DNA of 64,000 nt, from the NCBI GenBank assembly GCA_951812615.1, contig CATOSU010000004.1, forward strand, positions 124,001-188,000. The letters are read 5' to 3'. Positions 51,549-61,189 of this stretch are shown in pieces. The notes below the pieces were generated by a model, which was given only the letters and a program-made list of their open reading frames with translations, made no database searches and was not told where the DNA came from. Numbering within the stretch: position 1 is the first letter of the stretch; every line of letters starts with the position of its first letter. The position numbers and the translations under genes were made by a program. The stretch is from an uncultured Paracoccaceae bacterium (GTDB taxonomy: Bacteria > Pseudomonadota > Alphaproteobacteria > Rhodobacterales > Rhodobacteraceae).

Positions 51549-53531
51549 ATGATGCAATCAATACGTTTGCGCCTTCTTGTTCTTGCCCTGCTGCCACTGA
51601 TGGTTCTGATGCCTCTGGTTCTGACCCTCAGCATGGCCCGGTGGTCGACAGAATACGACGCGATCCTGATCCGCAATGTTGAAAGCGATCTCCGGATTGC
51701 CGAACAGTATCTTGGCCGGATCATGACCGGCACCGGTACGAACGTGGACAGCGTGGCCAAATCCGCCGAGTTTCAGATCTTTCTCGAAGCCGGAGAGGCA
51801 AACCTGTCAGACTTCCTCGCACGCAAGCAGACAGAGTTTGAACTCGACTTCCTCTACTATCTGCCGCGGCAGGACGCGGGGGACGTCGCCACGCGGTGGC
51901 CGGTCGTTGCCGCTGCGCAAAACGGCCGGTCTTCGGTGGAAATCGATATCTTCGCGGCTGCTGATCTGGCGCCGTTTCGCGGTGATCTTGCCGAACAGGC
52001 CCGGATTGATCTGATCGCAACCAAGGCGGCCGTGCCCACCGACAGGCTGGCCGAGGATCGCGGCATGGTCGTACACACCGCCAGCCCGGTATCGGTTCCC
52101 GGGCGGCAGGGCGTGCTGGTGGGCGGTATCCTTCTGAACCGGAACCTCGATTTCATCGATACGATCAACGCGCTGGTCTATCTCAATGCCGCGACCGGGG
52201 GCGAGCGGCAGGGCACTGCCACGCTGTTTCTCGAAGACGTTCGGGTATCGACCAATGTGCGTCTGTTCGAAGGCGGGCGCGCGCTGGGCACACGGGTATC
52301 GGCCATCGTGCGCGGCACGGTTCTGGACGAGGGCAAAACATGGCTCGACCGCGCGTTCGTGGTGAATGAATGGTACATTTCCGGCTATCTGCCGATTGTC
52401 GACAGTTTCTGCGACCGTGTCGGCATGCTCTATGTCGGATTTCTCGAAGCGCCGTTCGCGGCGACCAAACGGCTGGCTTATCTCACCGTATTCGGCATGT
52501 TCGTTCTGGTGCTGATCCTGTCCGCGCCTCTGTTCCTGCGCATGGCGCGGGGCATCTTTTCACCGCTGGAACAGATGACCCGCACGATGAAGCAGGTCGA
52601 ACAGGGAGATCTGGACGCCCGCAACGGCGAAATCCGGTCCGCCGACGAAATCGGGCAGGTCGCGACCCATCTCGACACACTTCTCGATCAGGTGCAGGAG
52701 CGTGACCGGGCGCTGCGGTCATGGGCAAACGAGCTGAACACCCGGGTCGAGCAGCGCACTGCCGAGCTGCGTGAGGCCAATGACAAGCTGGCGGAAACCT
52801 ATCAGCAACTGGTCATGTCGGAAAAGCTGGCTTCGATCGGGGAAATCACTGCCGGCGTCGCGCATGAGATCAACAACCCCGTCGCCGTGATCCAGGGCAA
52901 TGTGGACGTGATGCGGCAGACGTTGCTGGGACGCGCAAGCGACGTCAAAACCGAACTGGATCTGATTGACCGGCAGGTTCAGCGCATTGACGCCATCGTC
53001 GGCAAATTGCTGCAATTCGCCCGCCCGTCCGAATTCGGCACATTCGAGGAAAGCGTCGATGTCGCATCCGTGGTCGAAGACTGTCTCGTGCTGGTCGACC
53101 ACGTGCTGTCAAAAAAGGCGATCGAAGTCGAAACCAGCCTGAGCCACGCCCCGTCCGTGCACATGAACCCGGGCGAATTGCAGCAGGTGATCGTCAATCT
53201 GGTGATCAATGCGGCTCAGGCCATGGATCACGAAGGCAAGCTGACGATCACGCTGCACACCGGGCACAGGGCGGGGACGGACGGCGTGTTTCTTGTGATC
53301 GCGGATACCGGCCCCGGCATCCCGCAGTAACATCTCAACAAGGTGTTCGACCCGTTTCACACCACCAAGCTGGGCGAGGGGACCGGGCTGGGGCTGTCGA
53401 TCAGCCAGACGCTGATACAGCGGGCCAACGGGCTGATCACGGTGTGCAACCGGCCGGAGGGCGGCGCCGAGTTTACCATCTGGCTGCCCGAGGATGTCGC
53501 GGACACGGCCGGGGTGACGGCGGTCTCATAG
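51549..53531 (+). pseudogene. Sensor histidine kinase interrupted by an in-frame TAA
   Basis: Membrane sensor kinase: transmembrane helix at about residues 9-29, periplasmic Cache-like region to about 305, second helix about 309-331, HAMP about 331-385, coiled coil, then HisKA with His439 in GVAHEINNP and the N box NLVINAAQAMD. After DTGPGIPQ (residue 593) a TAA at 53328-53330 ends the frame. The same frame then continues HLNKVFDPFHTTKLGEG with the G2 box GTGLGLSIS to a stop at 53531, so one GAA-to-TAA change (53328) explains it. The truncated product lacks the G2 box and is probably inactive unless the stop is a sequencing error or read through. A convergent response regulator overlaps its end. 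Confidence 0.75.
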
Positions 53532-54887
53532 ACCCCAGGATGCACATTTCCGGTCAATCGTTTTGCGCGACACGCCCAGCCGCCGCGCAGCTTCGGCCCG
53601 GTTGCCGCCACAGGCGTCCAGCACGTGGGCAATGTGGCGCTGGGTCACCAGATCCAGCGTTTCGATGGCCCGCGCCCCGGTGATATTGCCGCTGCCGGAA
53701 AACTCTTCGGGAAACGTGCCGTGGATCACCGACCGTTCGATCAGGTTGCGAAGCTCGCGTACGTTTCCGGGCCAGTCATAGCGGCGCAGCTTCAACAGCG
53801 TTTCCTCGTCCAGCTCCAGCGACGGCATGCCCAGCGTTGCCGAAAACTGTTCCATGAACAGAGCGGCCAGCTCCACGATATCGTCGGCCCGGTCGCGCAG
53901 GCGCGGCATCTCGATCTGCACCACGTTGATCCGGTGGTAAAGATCCTGACGGAACTGTCCCCGGGCCACCGCCAGTTCAAGATCGGCGTTGGTGGCAAAC
54001 AGAAACCGCAGGTTGAGCGGGATCTCGCGTTCCGCTCCCAATGGCCGGATGCGTTGATCCTCCAGCACCCGCAACAGCGCCGATTGCACGATGTCGGGCA
54101 TCTGCGCAATCTCATCCAGAAACAGCGTGCCGCCGTCAGCATGCAGAAGCAGCCCGTCCTTGCGCCGTTCGTCACCGTCGATCTCGCCGAAAAGCTCGTG
54201 CGCGAACCGGTCCGGCGGGATGGTCGCGCAGTTGATCGCCACAAAGGGTTTGTCGGCCCGGTCCGACAGCGAATGCAGGGTGCGCGCGGCAATCTCCTTT
54301 CCGGTGCCACTGGCCCCGGTAAAAAGCACCGGCGTCGGCAGCGGGGCAAGGCGGCGCAGGATCGTGCGGGTTTCACTGATCGCCGGAGAACTGCCCAGAA
54401 GCCGTCCGCGAACGATCGAGCTTTCGGCCGACAGTTCATGTTTCAGCAGATAGTTTTCACGGCGGAGGTACTTGCGGTCCAGCGCCCGGGCGACGGCATT
54501 CAGGATCTGGTTGGCGCGGAACGGTTTCAGCACGAAATCCGCCACCCCCGTGCGCAACGCCTTGATCGCGGTTTCCAGATCGGCATAGGCGGTGATCAGG
54601 ATGGTATCGGCAAAAAGCCCCACCTGGCTCTGTTCGCGGGCCCAGTCGAGCCCGGTTGTGCCCGGCATGATGTTGTCCAGCACGATCAGGTCGAAATGCG
54701 AACGATCGAGAATGGCCGACGCTTCGGCAGCCGAGGCAGCCTGTTCCACCCGCTTGCACCGCGGGCCGAGTGTCTTAGTCAGAAAATTGCGCATCCCCGG
54801 TTCGTCGTCGATCACCAGCACCGAGGCATTCGCGAGGCTTTCGCCGAACTCGTCCGAAAGCGGCGGCTTCAGCGTTGCGTCAGCCAT
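53526..54887 (-). CDS. NtrC-family response regulator lacking the GAFTGA loop
   Basis: Regulator of 453 residues: receiver domain (about 20-140) with Asp71 in LIVLDNIMPG and KPF, AAA+ domain (about 165-390) with Walker A TGASGTGKE and Walker B GGTLFLDEIAQMP, and a Fis-type helix-turn-helix (AEAARRLGVSRKTIDRK, about 435-451). The stretch after HELFGEIDGDERRKDG, where GAFTGA should contact sigma-54, is short and lacks that motif, so it probably acts with another sigma factor. The ATG at 54887 overlaps the end of the small upstream gene. It is the last gene of the formate dehydrogenase operon and pairs with the convergent broken kinase. Confidence 0.9.
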   Translation of the reverse strand: MADATLKPPLSDEFGESLANASVLVIDDEPGMRNFLTKTLGPRCKRVEQAASAAEASAILDRSHFDLIVLDNIMPGTTGLDWAREQSQVGLFADTILITAYADLETAIKALRTGVADFVLKPFRANQILNAVARALDRKYLRRENYLLKHELSAESSIVRGRLLGSSPAISETRTILRRLAPLPTPVLFTGASGTGKEIAARTLHSLSDRADKPFVAINCATIPPDRFAHELFGEIDGDERRKDGLLLHADGGTLFLDEIAQMPDIVQSALLRVLEDQRIRPLGAEREIPLNLRFLFATNADLELAVARGQFRQDLYHRINVVQIEMPRLRDRADDIVELAALFMEQFSATLGMPSLELDEETLLKLRRYDWPGNVRELRNLIERSVIHGTFPEEFSGSGNITGARAIETLDLVTQRHIAHVLDACGGNRAEAARRLGVSRKTIDRKCASWGL

Positions 54888-55008
54888 CAAGCCGCACCGC
54901 CGGCCCGGAATGGACGTCCTGCGAAGAAAAGCCGGCGCGGTTGAGTAGGATATTCGCGGCTATGGCGATCACGACGACTGCCGCGAATCCGACAAACATG
55001 GCTTTCAT
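54880..55008 (-). CDS. Small single-pass membrane protein, 42 residues
   Basis: Short reading frame of 42 residues: one hydrophobic helix (about 4-22, FVGFAAVVVIAIAANILL) followed by a polar tail of about 20 residues. Its ATG overlaps the stop of the WD40-cytochrome c gene (ATGA) and its end overlaps the start of the response regulator region, so coding is well supported by the gene packing. The function is unknown; it may be a small subunit or tether for the cytochrome or formate dehydrogenase. Confidence 0.7.
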   Translation of the reverse strand: MKAMFVGFAAVVVIAIAANILLNRAGFSSQDVHSGPAVRLDG

Positions 55009-56288
55009 TGGTCTGTGTCTCCCGGTTCGGTTGCGGATTTCAGAAAACTGATCAGGTCGTTGCGGTCTTCCTGCGCCGCTATTCGCTGCATCGGCATTTT
55101 GGACCCCGGAACATAGTGGTCGGGTCCCTCGTTGAACAACGCGTCGATGGTTCCCGATGACCATATGATATCAGATCCCGACAGGGTCGGCGAATAACTG
55201 TATCCGGGCACGGTTCCGGCGCGGCGGCCGAACACGCCATAGAGTGTCGGGCCTGCCTTGCGCGACGCGCCGGGGTTCAACGCATGACAGATCGAACATT
55301 TGCGCATGAATTGCCGCTCTCCATTGGGCATCGAGGCCACATCGCGCAGAAAGCTGCGTTCGCCCGTGGGTGCCGGTTCAAACGCGTCCATCGCCTCGAC
55401 CGGCCAGCCGTACACCACATCATCCAGCCCGCCCGAGTAGAGCAGATGGCCACCGGGCGAAAAGGCCAGCGCCCACACCGGGCCTCTTCGCGTGGCACGG
55501 AAATCGCGGGCGATCCGCCAGCGTTCGGTGTCCAGCATCATGATATAGCCGTGCCCGTCCCCGACGGCGAGCTGACCGGTTTCAGCGTGCAGGGCCATGG
55601 CCAGAATCGGGCGGCGGTCCAGCGTGAAATCGGCCACCGGTTCGCCGGTGTCGGCCGCGATGACCCGCGTGGCCCCGTCAATGGCCCCGTAGGCCAGCCA
55701 GTCATTGGTCAACACCAGACGGTTGATGCCAAACCCGTGCTGCGCCAGCCGCAGCGGGGTTTCATCCGCGGTGAGGTCATAGACCAGAACCGACCCGCCA
55801 TTGGTGGCCGCATAGAGCCGGTTGCCGCCCTGTGCAAATGCCAGCGCATTGACGCCCCCGTCCGGACTGCGCAGCACCTTTGGCGCGCCGCGGCTCAGCG
55901 GCCAGAGCCCGATTGTTCCGTCCCAGCTGGCCGAAGCGGCCATTGTGCCGTCCGGCGAAAACGCCACATCGGCGACCTTGCCCTTGTGGTGTCCCAGCAC
56001 GCGCGGTTCTGAATCCTGCCACAGCCGGACCGTGAAATCGTCGCTGCCCGACAGGACCATGCCGTCGCGGGTCACCGCGGCCGCCGTCACGGCCGCGTCA
56101 TGCCCGTCCAGCCACGCCGGCTGTCGCCCGGTCCAGACCCCAAGTGCATTGTCGAAGCTGGCCGAAACGACCCGGCCGCCGGGCGTGACCGCAAGATCCA
56201 TGATCGGGCCGCCATGCCCCTTGAGCGTGGTGAATTCCTGCGCTGCCGCGGGCAGTGCTGACAGACAAATCGCCAAAAGCCAGCGCAT
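55005..56288 (-). CDS. WD40 propeller fused to a cytochrome c domain
   Basis: Exported protein of 427 residues. A Sec signal (about 1-16, ending PAAAQ) is followed by a WD40 propeller of about six to seven blades (about 20-300; repeats such as GHGGPIMDLAVTPGGRVVSA, GHDAAVTAAAVTRDG and GHHKGKVADVAFSPDG), then a c-type cytochrome domain (about 310-427) with haem site CSICH (331-335) and a likely axial Met in SKMPMQRIAAQED. Located in the periplasm. The ATG abuts the stop of the formate dehydrogenase gamma gene, so it is part of that operon. It may accept electrons or anchor the complex; that is inferred. Confidence 0.9.
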   Translation of the reverse strand: MRWLLAICLSALPAAAQEFTTLKGHGGPIMDLAVTPGGRVVSASFDNALGVWTGRQPAWLDGHDAAVTAAAVTRDGMVLSGSDDFTVRLWQDSEPRVLGHHKGKVADVAFSPDGTMAASASWDGTIGLWPLSRGAPKVLRSPDGGVNALAFAQGGNRLYAATNGGSVLVYDLTADETPLRLAQHGFGINRLVLTNDWLAYGAIDGATRVIAADTGEPVADFTLDRRPILAMALHAETGQLAVGDGHGYIMMLDTERWRIARDFRATRRGPVWALAFSPGGHLLYSGGLDDVVYGWPVEAMDAFEPAPTGERSFLRDVASMPNGERQFMRKCSICHALNPGASRKAGPTLYGVFGRRAGTVPGYSYSPTLSGSDIIWSSGTIDALFNEGPDHYVPGSKMPMQRIAAQEDRNDLISFLKSATEPGDTDQ

Positions 56289-57493
56289 TATTCCGCCGGG
56301 GTCGCGCCTTCGGGCGCTTTGGCATCAGGGTCCTTCACCTCGTCCAGCCAGAGCGAGTGGTGCTGATGCGCCCACGCTTCATCGACCTCGCCCGTACCCA
56401 TGGCATCGAACGCGCCTTCCATCCCGACCGAGCCGATATAGATATGCGCCAGCACGATGGCCATCAGGACAAAGGCAACAATCGCGTGCCACAGCTGTGC
56501 CAGCTGCATTTCCTCCTGCGGGGCCAGCGCGGTCGGCAGCGGGTCCATCCCGAACCATCCCGGGATCCCGATCTGATTGAGAACCGAGAATGTCTTGGCA
56601 AACAGCGGCATTTCAAACGGAAACAGCAGCGACAGCCCGCTGATGGCGATCGACCCGCCGAGCAGGATGACCGACCAGAAGATGAACTTCTGGCCCGCGT
56701 TGAATTTCTTGGCCGGCGGATGCGCCTTGCCGACAATCCCGCCGAACTGGCGTAGCCAGGTTATGTCGGTCCGGCTCGGCAGGTTATGGGCGACCCACAT
56801 GACAAAAACCATGATCAGCCCGAGGATAAAGGCCCAGGCCACGTTGTTGTGCACCCATTTGGACCAGTCCAGCAGCACGGCATTCACCTCTTTGCCCAGA
56901 TAGGGCGCGATGAACAGCCGCCCGAACAGGACGACGATACCGGTGATCCCGAGAATGACGAACGATCCCGCCAGCAGCCAGTGTCCGAAACGTTCGGCGG
57001 CCTTGAAACGGGTGACCGTGCGGCCCGTCATCGGTTCATCAACACGGATCCGCCCACGCAGCAGGAAAAACAGCAGCAGCAAGCCCAGCGTACCCAACAG
57101 CAGCCAGCCGCCCCATTTCGGCAGCGGGCCGCGGCGGAACTCCAGCCACCGCATGCCGCCATCCTGCATCAAAACACTGGCCACCTCGCCGCCGGCGGAC
57201 ACCGTGACGTCGGCAGACCCGTAGCGCAGCGCACGCCAGACCTCGGGGTCGGATGCACCGCCCAGCGTGCCCAACTGCGCCGCGATCCCAGCGGCGGCGT
57301 CCGGGTCGCCGGTGTTGTTTTTGCGAAATGCGTCGTCGACGGGCTCACCGCGCTGGCGGGCCAGGATGTCCTCGAGCGTCTGCGCGCCGCCTGTGGCGCT
57401 GCGGTCGGGGGCGGTCGGGGTCTGTGTGTCCTGCGCAGCCAGCGGCGCGACAAGAAACAGAGACAGGAAAAACACAAGGGCCATGCGAAGCAT
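56288..57493 (-). CDS. Formate dehydrogenase gamma subunit (cytochrome b556)
   Basis: Membrane anchor of 401 residues. A signal peptide (about 1-20) and a periplasmic N-terminal part are followed by a helix near 128-147 and a four-helix cytochrome b region (about 165-375) with haem histidines in AERFGHWLLAGSFVILG, SKWVHNNVAWAFI and VLAHIYIGSVGMEGAF. It takes electrons from the beta subunit to quinone. The N-terminal extension of about 120 residues is longer than in E. coli FdoI but usual in FDH3-type systems. The ATG at 57493 follows a large stem-loop that separates it from the beta-subunit gene. Confidence 0.92.
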   Translation of the reverse strand: MLRMALVFFLSLFLVAPLAAQDTQTPTAPDRSATGGAQTLEDILARQRGEPVDDAFRKNNTGDPDAAAGIAAQLGTLGGASDPEVWRALRYGSADVTVSAGGEVASVLMQDGGMRWLEFRRGPLPKWGGWLLLGTLGLLLLFFLLRGRIRVDEPMTGRTVTRFKAAERFGHWLLAGSFVILGITGIVVLFGRLFIAPYLGKEVNAVLLDWSKWVHNNVAWAFILGLIMVFVMWVAHNLPSRTDITWLRQFGGIVGKAHPPAKKFNAGQKFIFWSVILLGGSIAISGLSLLFPFEMPLFAKTFSVLNQIGIPGWFGMDPLPTALAPQEEMQLAQLWHAIVAFVLMAIVLAHIYIGSVGMEGAFDAMGTGEVDEAWAHQHHSLWLDEVKDPDAKAPEGATPAE

Positions 57494-57536
57494 ATGGCGC
57501 CCTCCAGGATGGACGTTTCAAAAAGTGATCCGTACA

Positions 57537-57564
57537 GGCCGGCCCGCAGACATGCGGGCCGGTC
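57537..57564 (-). terminator. Stem-loop between formate dehydrogenase beta and gamma genes
   Basis: Perfect ten-base arms at 57539-57548 and 57553-57562 with a four-base loop, extended by two weaker pairs. It lies 22 bases after the beta-subunit stop within the operon and has no U-tract directly after it, so message stabilisation or partial termination is more likely than full termination. Confidence 0.6.
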
Positions 57565-57586
57565 CCCTTGTTACGCAAAGGTCGGG

Positions 57587-58180
57587 TCAGCCGCCCTTCT
57601 GGTCGTAGGCTGTGCCCCAACCCCAGGCGCCCGAACCGAAGCCGCGGGCAACCACGCGCTCGCGGTAGATGCCGGAAACGATGTCTCCGTCACCCGCCAG
57701 CAGAGCCTTGGTCGAACACATCTCGGCGCATAGCGGAAGCTTGCCCTCGGCGATCCGGTTCCGCCCGTATTTGGCGAATTCGGCCGTCGAATGGGTTTCT
57801 TCCGGACCGCCGGCGCAGAAGGTGCACTTGTCCATCTTGCCGCGGCTGCCGAAATTGCCCGCCTGCGGATACTGCGGCGCGCCGAACGGGCACGCGTAGA
57901 AGCAGTAGCCACACCCGATGCACAGATCCTTGGAGTGCAGGACGACGTCTTCTTCGTTCTGATAGAAGCAGTCGACCGGGCACACCGCCATACAGGGCGC
58001 ATCCGAGCAGTGCATGCAGGCCACGGAAATCGAGCGTTCGCCCGGTTCTCCGTCCCGGATGGTCACCACGCGGCGGCGGTTGATCCCCCAGGGCACTTCG
58101 TGCTCGTTTTTACAGGCCGTGACGCAGGCGTTGCATTCAATGCAGCGTTCGGCGTCGCATAGGAACTTAGCTCTTGCCAT
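57587..58180 (-). CDS. fdh3B: Formate dehydrogenase beta subunit (FDH3 type)
   Basis: Iron-sulfur electron-transfer subunit of 197 residues with four [4Fe-4S] cysteine clusters visible: CIECNACVTACKNEH, CMHCSDAPCMAVCP, CIGCGYCFYACPFG and CTFC with CAEMC later. It passes electrons from the molybdenum/tungsten alpha subunit to the cytochrome b subunit. It has no signal of its own and would be exported with the Tat-dependent alpha subunit. It begins 12 bases after the alpha-subunit stop. Length and motifs are those of the FDH3 family. Confidence 0.95.
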   Translation of the reverse strand: MARAKFLCDAERCIECNACVTACKNEHEVPWGINRRRVVTIRDGEPGERSISVACMHCSDAPCMAVCPVDCFYQNEEDVVLHSKDLCIGCGYCFYACPFGAPQYPQAGNFGSRGKMDKCTFCAGGPEETHSTAEFAKYGRNRIAEGKLPLCAEMCSTKALLAGDGDIVSGIYRERVVARGFGSGAWGWGTAYDQKGG

Positions 58181-58192
58181 TTTCCGTTCTCC

Positions 58193-61087
58193 TTATGCTG
58201 CGGTGATTTTGCAGAGAGTTGACTTGGTCTCCTGCATCTGCGTGACCGAATCGTAGCCGTAGGTCTGCGCCGTGTTGGAGCTTTCGCCCAGCACGTAGGG
58301 ATCGGCACCGTCGGGGTACTTGTCCCTCAGATCCTGACCCTGGTAATGCCCGCCAAAGTGGAAGGGCATAAAGGCCACGCCTTCGCCCACCCGTCTGGTG
58401 ACCATCGCCATGACCTTGACCTTGCCGCCTTCGGGTCCTTCGACCCAGACCTGTGCGCCGTCCCGCACGCCCAGATTGTTGGCGTCACGCGGGTTGATTT
58501 CGACGAACATGTCCTGCTGAAGCTCGGCCAGCCACGGGTTCGAACGCGACTCTTCCCCGCCGCCCTCATATTCGACCAGACGGCCGGAGGTGAGCACGAT
58601 CGGGAAGTTCTTCGAGAAGTCGTTCTTCTGGATCGACGCATAGAGGGTCGGCAGGCGATAGGCGTGACGGTCCTCGTAGGTCGGATAATCCGCGACCAGA
58701 TCGCGCCGCGGGGTATAGAGCGGCTCGCGGTGCAGCGGCACCGGGTCGGGGAATGTCCAGACGACGGCACGGGCCTTGGCATTGCCGAACGGTGCGCATT
58801 CATGCGCGATGGCAACCCGCTGGATACCGCCGGAAAGGTCGGTCTTCCAGTTGGTCTTGGGCCCTGCAACGGCATCAATGGCTGCACGTTCCTCGTCCGT
58901 CAGGTCGCCGTCCCATCCCAGATCCATCAGCATCTGCATGGTGAACTCGGGATACCCGTCCTGGATTTCCGAGTTTGCCGAGTAGACGCCTTCGGCCAGA
59001 AGGTTGTCGCCGTCGCGTTCCACACCAAAGCGGGCGCGGAATGTCAGGCCACCCTCCGAGACAGGCTTGGACATGTCATAGAGGTTCGGCGTGCCCGGGT
59101 GTCCCATCTCGGCCGTGCCCCAGCAGGGCCATGGCAGACCGTAATAGTCGCCGTCGGCCGGGCCTCCCACCGCCTGCAGCGTCGTGCGGTCGAAGGTATG
59201 CTGGTTCGCCATATGCAGCTTCAGACGATCCGGGTCCTGTCCGGTATAGCCGATGGTCCACATGCCGCTGTTGATCTCGCGCAGCACGCTTTCCGGGTTC
59301 GGCGTGTTTTCGTCTTCCATCTCGATATTGCGGAAGAACCGGTCGGCAAAGCCGAACTTGTTCGCGAACAGACCGATGATTTCGTGGTCGGTCTTGCATT
59401 CGAACAGCGGTTCGACAACCGTTTCGCGCCACTGGAAGCTGCGGTTCGAGGCCGTGACAGAGCCACGGGTTTCGAACTGCGTCGCCGCCGGCAGCAGGTA
59501 AACGCCATCGGTCCGGTCATGCAGAACGGCGGAAACGGTGGGATACGGGTCGACCACGACCAGCATGTCCAGCTTTTCCATTGCCGTTTTCATTTCCGGT
59601 CCGCGGGTCTGCGAGTTTGGCGCGTGACCCCACAGGACCATGGCCCGAACCTTGTTCGGCTGGTCCATGTTCTCGGCATCTTCCAGAACACCGTCGATCC
59701 AGCGGCTGACCGGAATGCCGCGCAGGTTCTGCAGCGGTTTTTCCTTGCCGTCCTTGCCGGTGATCTTGTCGAACTGACCGGCCAGCCATTCCGGGTCTTC
59801 GCCCCAGACGCGGGCCCAGTGTGCCCATGCACCGCCGGACAGACCATAATAGCCCGGAAGCGTGTGGCTCAGAACACCAAGGTCGGTTGCACCCTGCACG
59901 TTGTCGTGGCCGCGGAAGATGTTGGTGCCGCCGCCCGAAGCGCCCATGTTGCCCAGCGCAAGCTGAAGCACGCAGTAGGCGCGGGTGTTGTTGTTGCCGT
60001 TGGTGTGCTGCGTCCCACCCATGCACCAGATCACGGTGCCGGGGCGGTTGTTGGCCATCGTGCGCGCCACGCGGCGCAGCTGGCTGCCCGGTGTGCCGGT
60101 CACACGTTCGACCTCTTCGGGGTTCCACTTGGCCACTTCTTCGCGGATCTGGTCCATGCCCCAGACACGGGTGCGGATGAACTCTTTGTCCTCCCAGCCG
60201 TTTTCGAAGATGTGCCACAGGATGCCCCAGATCAGGGCGACGTCGGTGCCCGGACGGAAGCGCACATATTCATCGGCATGTGCGGCCGTGCGGGTAAACC
60301 GCGGGTCGCAGACGATCAGCGGGGCGTTGTTCTGCTCTTTCGCGCGCAGAACGTGCAGCAGCGAGACGGGGTGCGCCTCGGCCGGGTTGCCGCCGATGAT
60401 GAAGATGGCTTTGGAGTTGTGGATGTCGTTATACGAATTGGTCATCGCCCCGTAGCCCCAGGTGTTGGCAACACCTGCAACCGTGGTCGAGTGGCAGATC
60501 CGGGCCCGATGATCCACGTTGTTCGTGCCCCAGTAGGCGGCGAACTTGCGGAACAGGTAGGCCTGTTCGTTGGAATGCTTGGCGCTGCCGAGCCAGTAGA
60601 CGCTGTCAGGTCCGCTTTCTTCGCGGATCTGCATCATGCCGTCGCCGATCTCGTTGATCGCCTGTTCCCAGCTGATGCGCTTCCACTCGCCACCTTCCTT
60701 TTTCATCGGATACTTCAGCCGGCGCTCGCCATGGGCGTGTTCGCGAACCGCGGCGCCCTTGGCGCAATGTGCTCCGAGATTAAAGGGCGAATCCCAGCCG
60801 GGCTCCTGCCCGATCCAGACGCCGTTCTGCACTTCGGCCACGACCGTACAGCCCACCGAGCAATGGGTGCAGATCGATTTGACCGTTTCGACGGCACCGG
60901 TTGCCGCGCTGGCGGCAGATGCCTGCGTCACCGTTCCCCCGGTGACGCTGATTGCGGCAAGGCCACCAATGGCCAGACCGCTGCCGCGCAGGAACGCGCG
61001 GCGGTCTACGGATTTCTCCGCAACCTCAGACAGGATACTTGTCCGTTGGGGGCGTCTCGCTACCCCGTTGGTCTTTTTCCTAAGCAT
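58193..61087 (-). CDS. Formate dehydrogenase alpha subunit (molybdenum/tungsten, cysteine type)
   Basis: Catalytic subunit of 964 residues oxidising formate to CO2 in the periplasm. A Tat signal is plain (SVDRRAFLRGSG, about 26-37). The N-terminal [4Fe-4S] cluster ligands are Cys73, Cys76, Cys80 and Cys108; the metal ligand is Cys198 in ARICHSTTVAGV, where other enzymes have selenocysteine. No in-frame TGA occurs. The bis-MGD-binding domains fill the rest, with molydopterin-binding C-terminal domain about 830-960. AGGGAGG precedes the ATG. It lies in the order TAT-target, alpha, beta, gamma. Confidence 0.96.
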   Translation of the reverse strand: MLRKKTNGVARRPQRTSILSEVAEKSVDRRAFLRGSGLAIGGLAAISVTGGTVTQASAASAATGAVETVKSICTHCSVGCTVVAEVQNGVWIGQEPGWDSPFNLGAHCAKGAAVREHAHGERRLKYPMKKEGGEWKRISWEQAINEIGDGMMQIREESGPDSVYWLGSAKHSNEQAYLFRKFAAYWGTNNVDHRARICHSTTVAGVANTWGYGAMTNSYNDIHNSKAIFIIGGNPAEAHPVSLLHVLRAKEQNNAPLIVCDPRFTRTAAHADEYVRFRPGTDVALIWGILWHIFENGWEDKEFIRTRVWGMDQIREEVAKWNPEEVERVTGTPGSQLRRVARTMANNRPGTVIWCMGGTQHTNGNNNTRAYCVLQLALGNMGASGGGTNIFRGHDNVQGATDLGVLSHTLPGYYGLSGGAWAHWARVWGEDPEWLAGQFDKITGKDGKEKPLQNLRGIPVSRWIDGVLEDAENMDQPNKVRAMVLWGHAPNSQTRGPEMKTAMEKLDMLVVVDPYPTVSAVLHDRTDGVYLLPAATQFETRGSVTASNRSFQWRETVVEPLFECKTDHEIIGLFANKFGFADRFFRNIEMEDENTPNPESVLREINSGMWTIGYTGQDPDRLKLHMANQHTFDRTTLQAVGGPADGDYYGLPWPCWGTAEMGHPGTPNLYDMSKPVSEGGLTFRARFGVERDGDNLLAEGVYSANSEIQDGYPEFTMQMLMDLGWDGDLTDEERAAIDAVAGPKTNWKTDLSGGIQRVAIAHECAPFGNAKARAVVWTFPDPVPLHREPLYTPRRDLVADYPTYEDRHAYRLPTLYASIQKNDFSKNFPIVLTSGRLVEYEGGGEESRSNPWLAELQQDMFVEINPRDANNLGVRDGAQVWVEGPEGGKVKVMAMVTRRVGEGVAFMPFHFGGHYQGQDLRDKYPDGADPYVLGESSNTAQTYGYDSVTQMQETKSTLCKITAA

Positions 61088-61189
61088 TTTTTCCTCCCTT
61101 GCAGACCCTCGCGGGTCATTGCTGGGTTGACGAAAACCTCGGGCAGTCGGGCCAATCGCAACCAGTCGCCCTCGGATGGAAACACCGCC

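Noticed and set aside
58193-61087. Selenocysteine in the formate dehydrogenase alpha subunit
   Set aside because: No in-frame TGA is present; the active-site position is Cys198.
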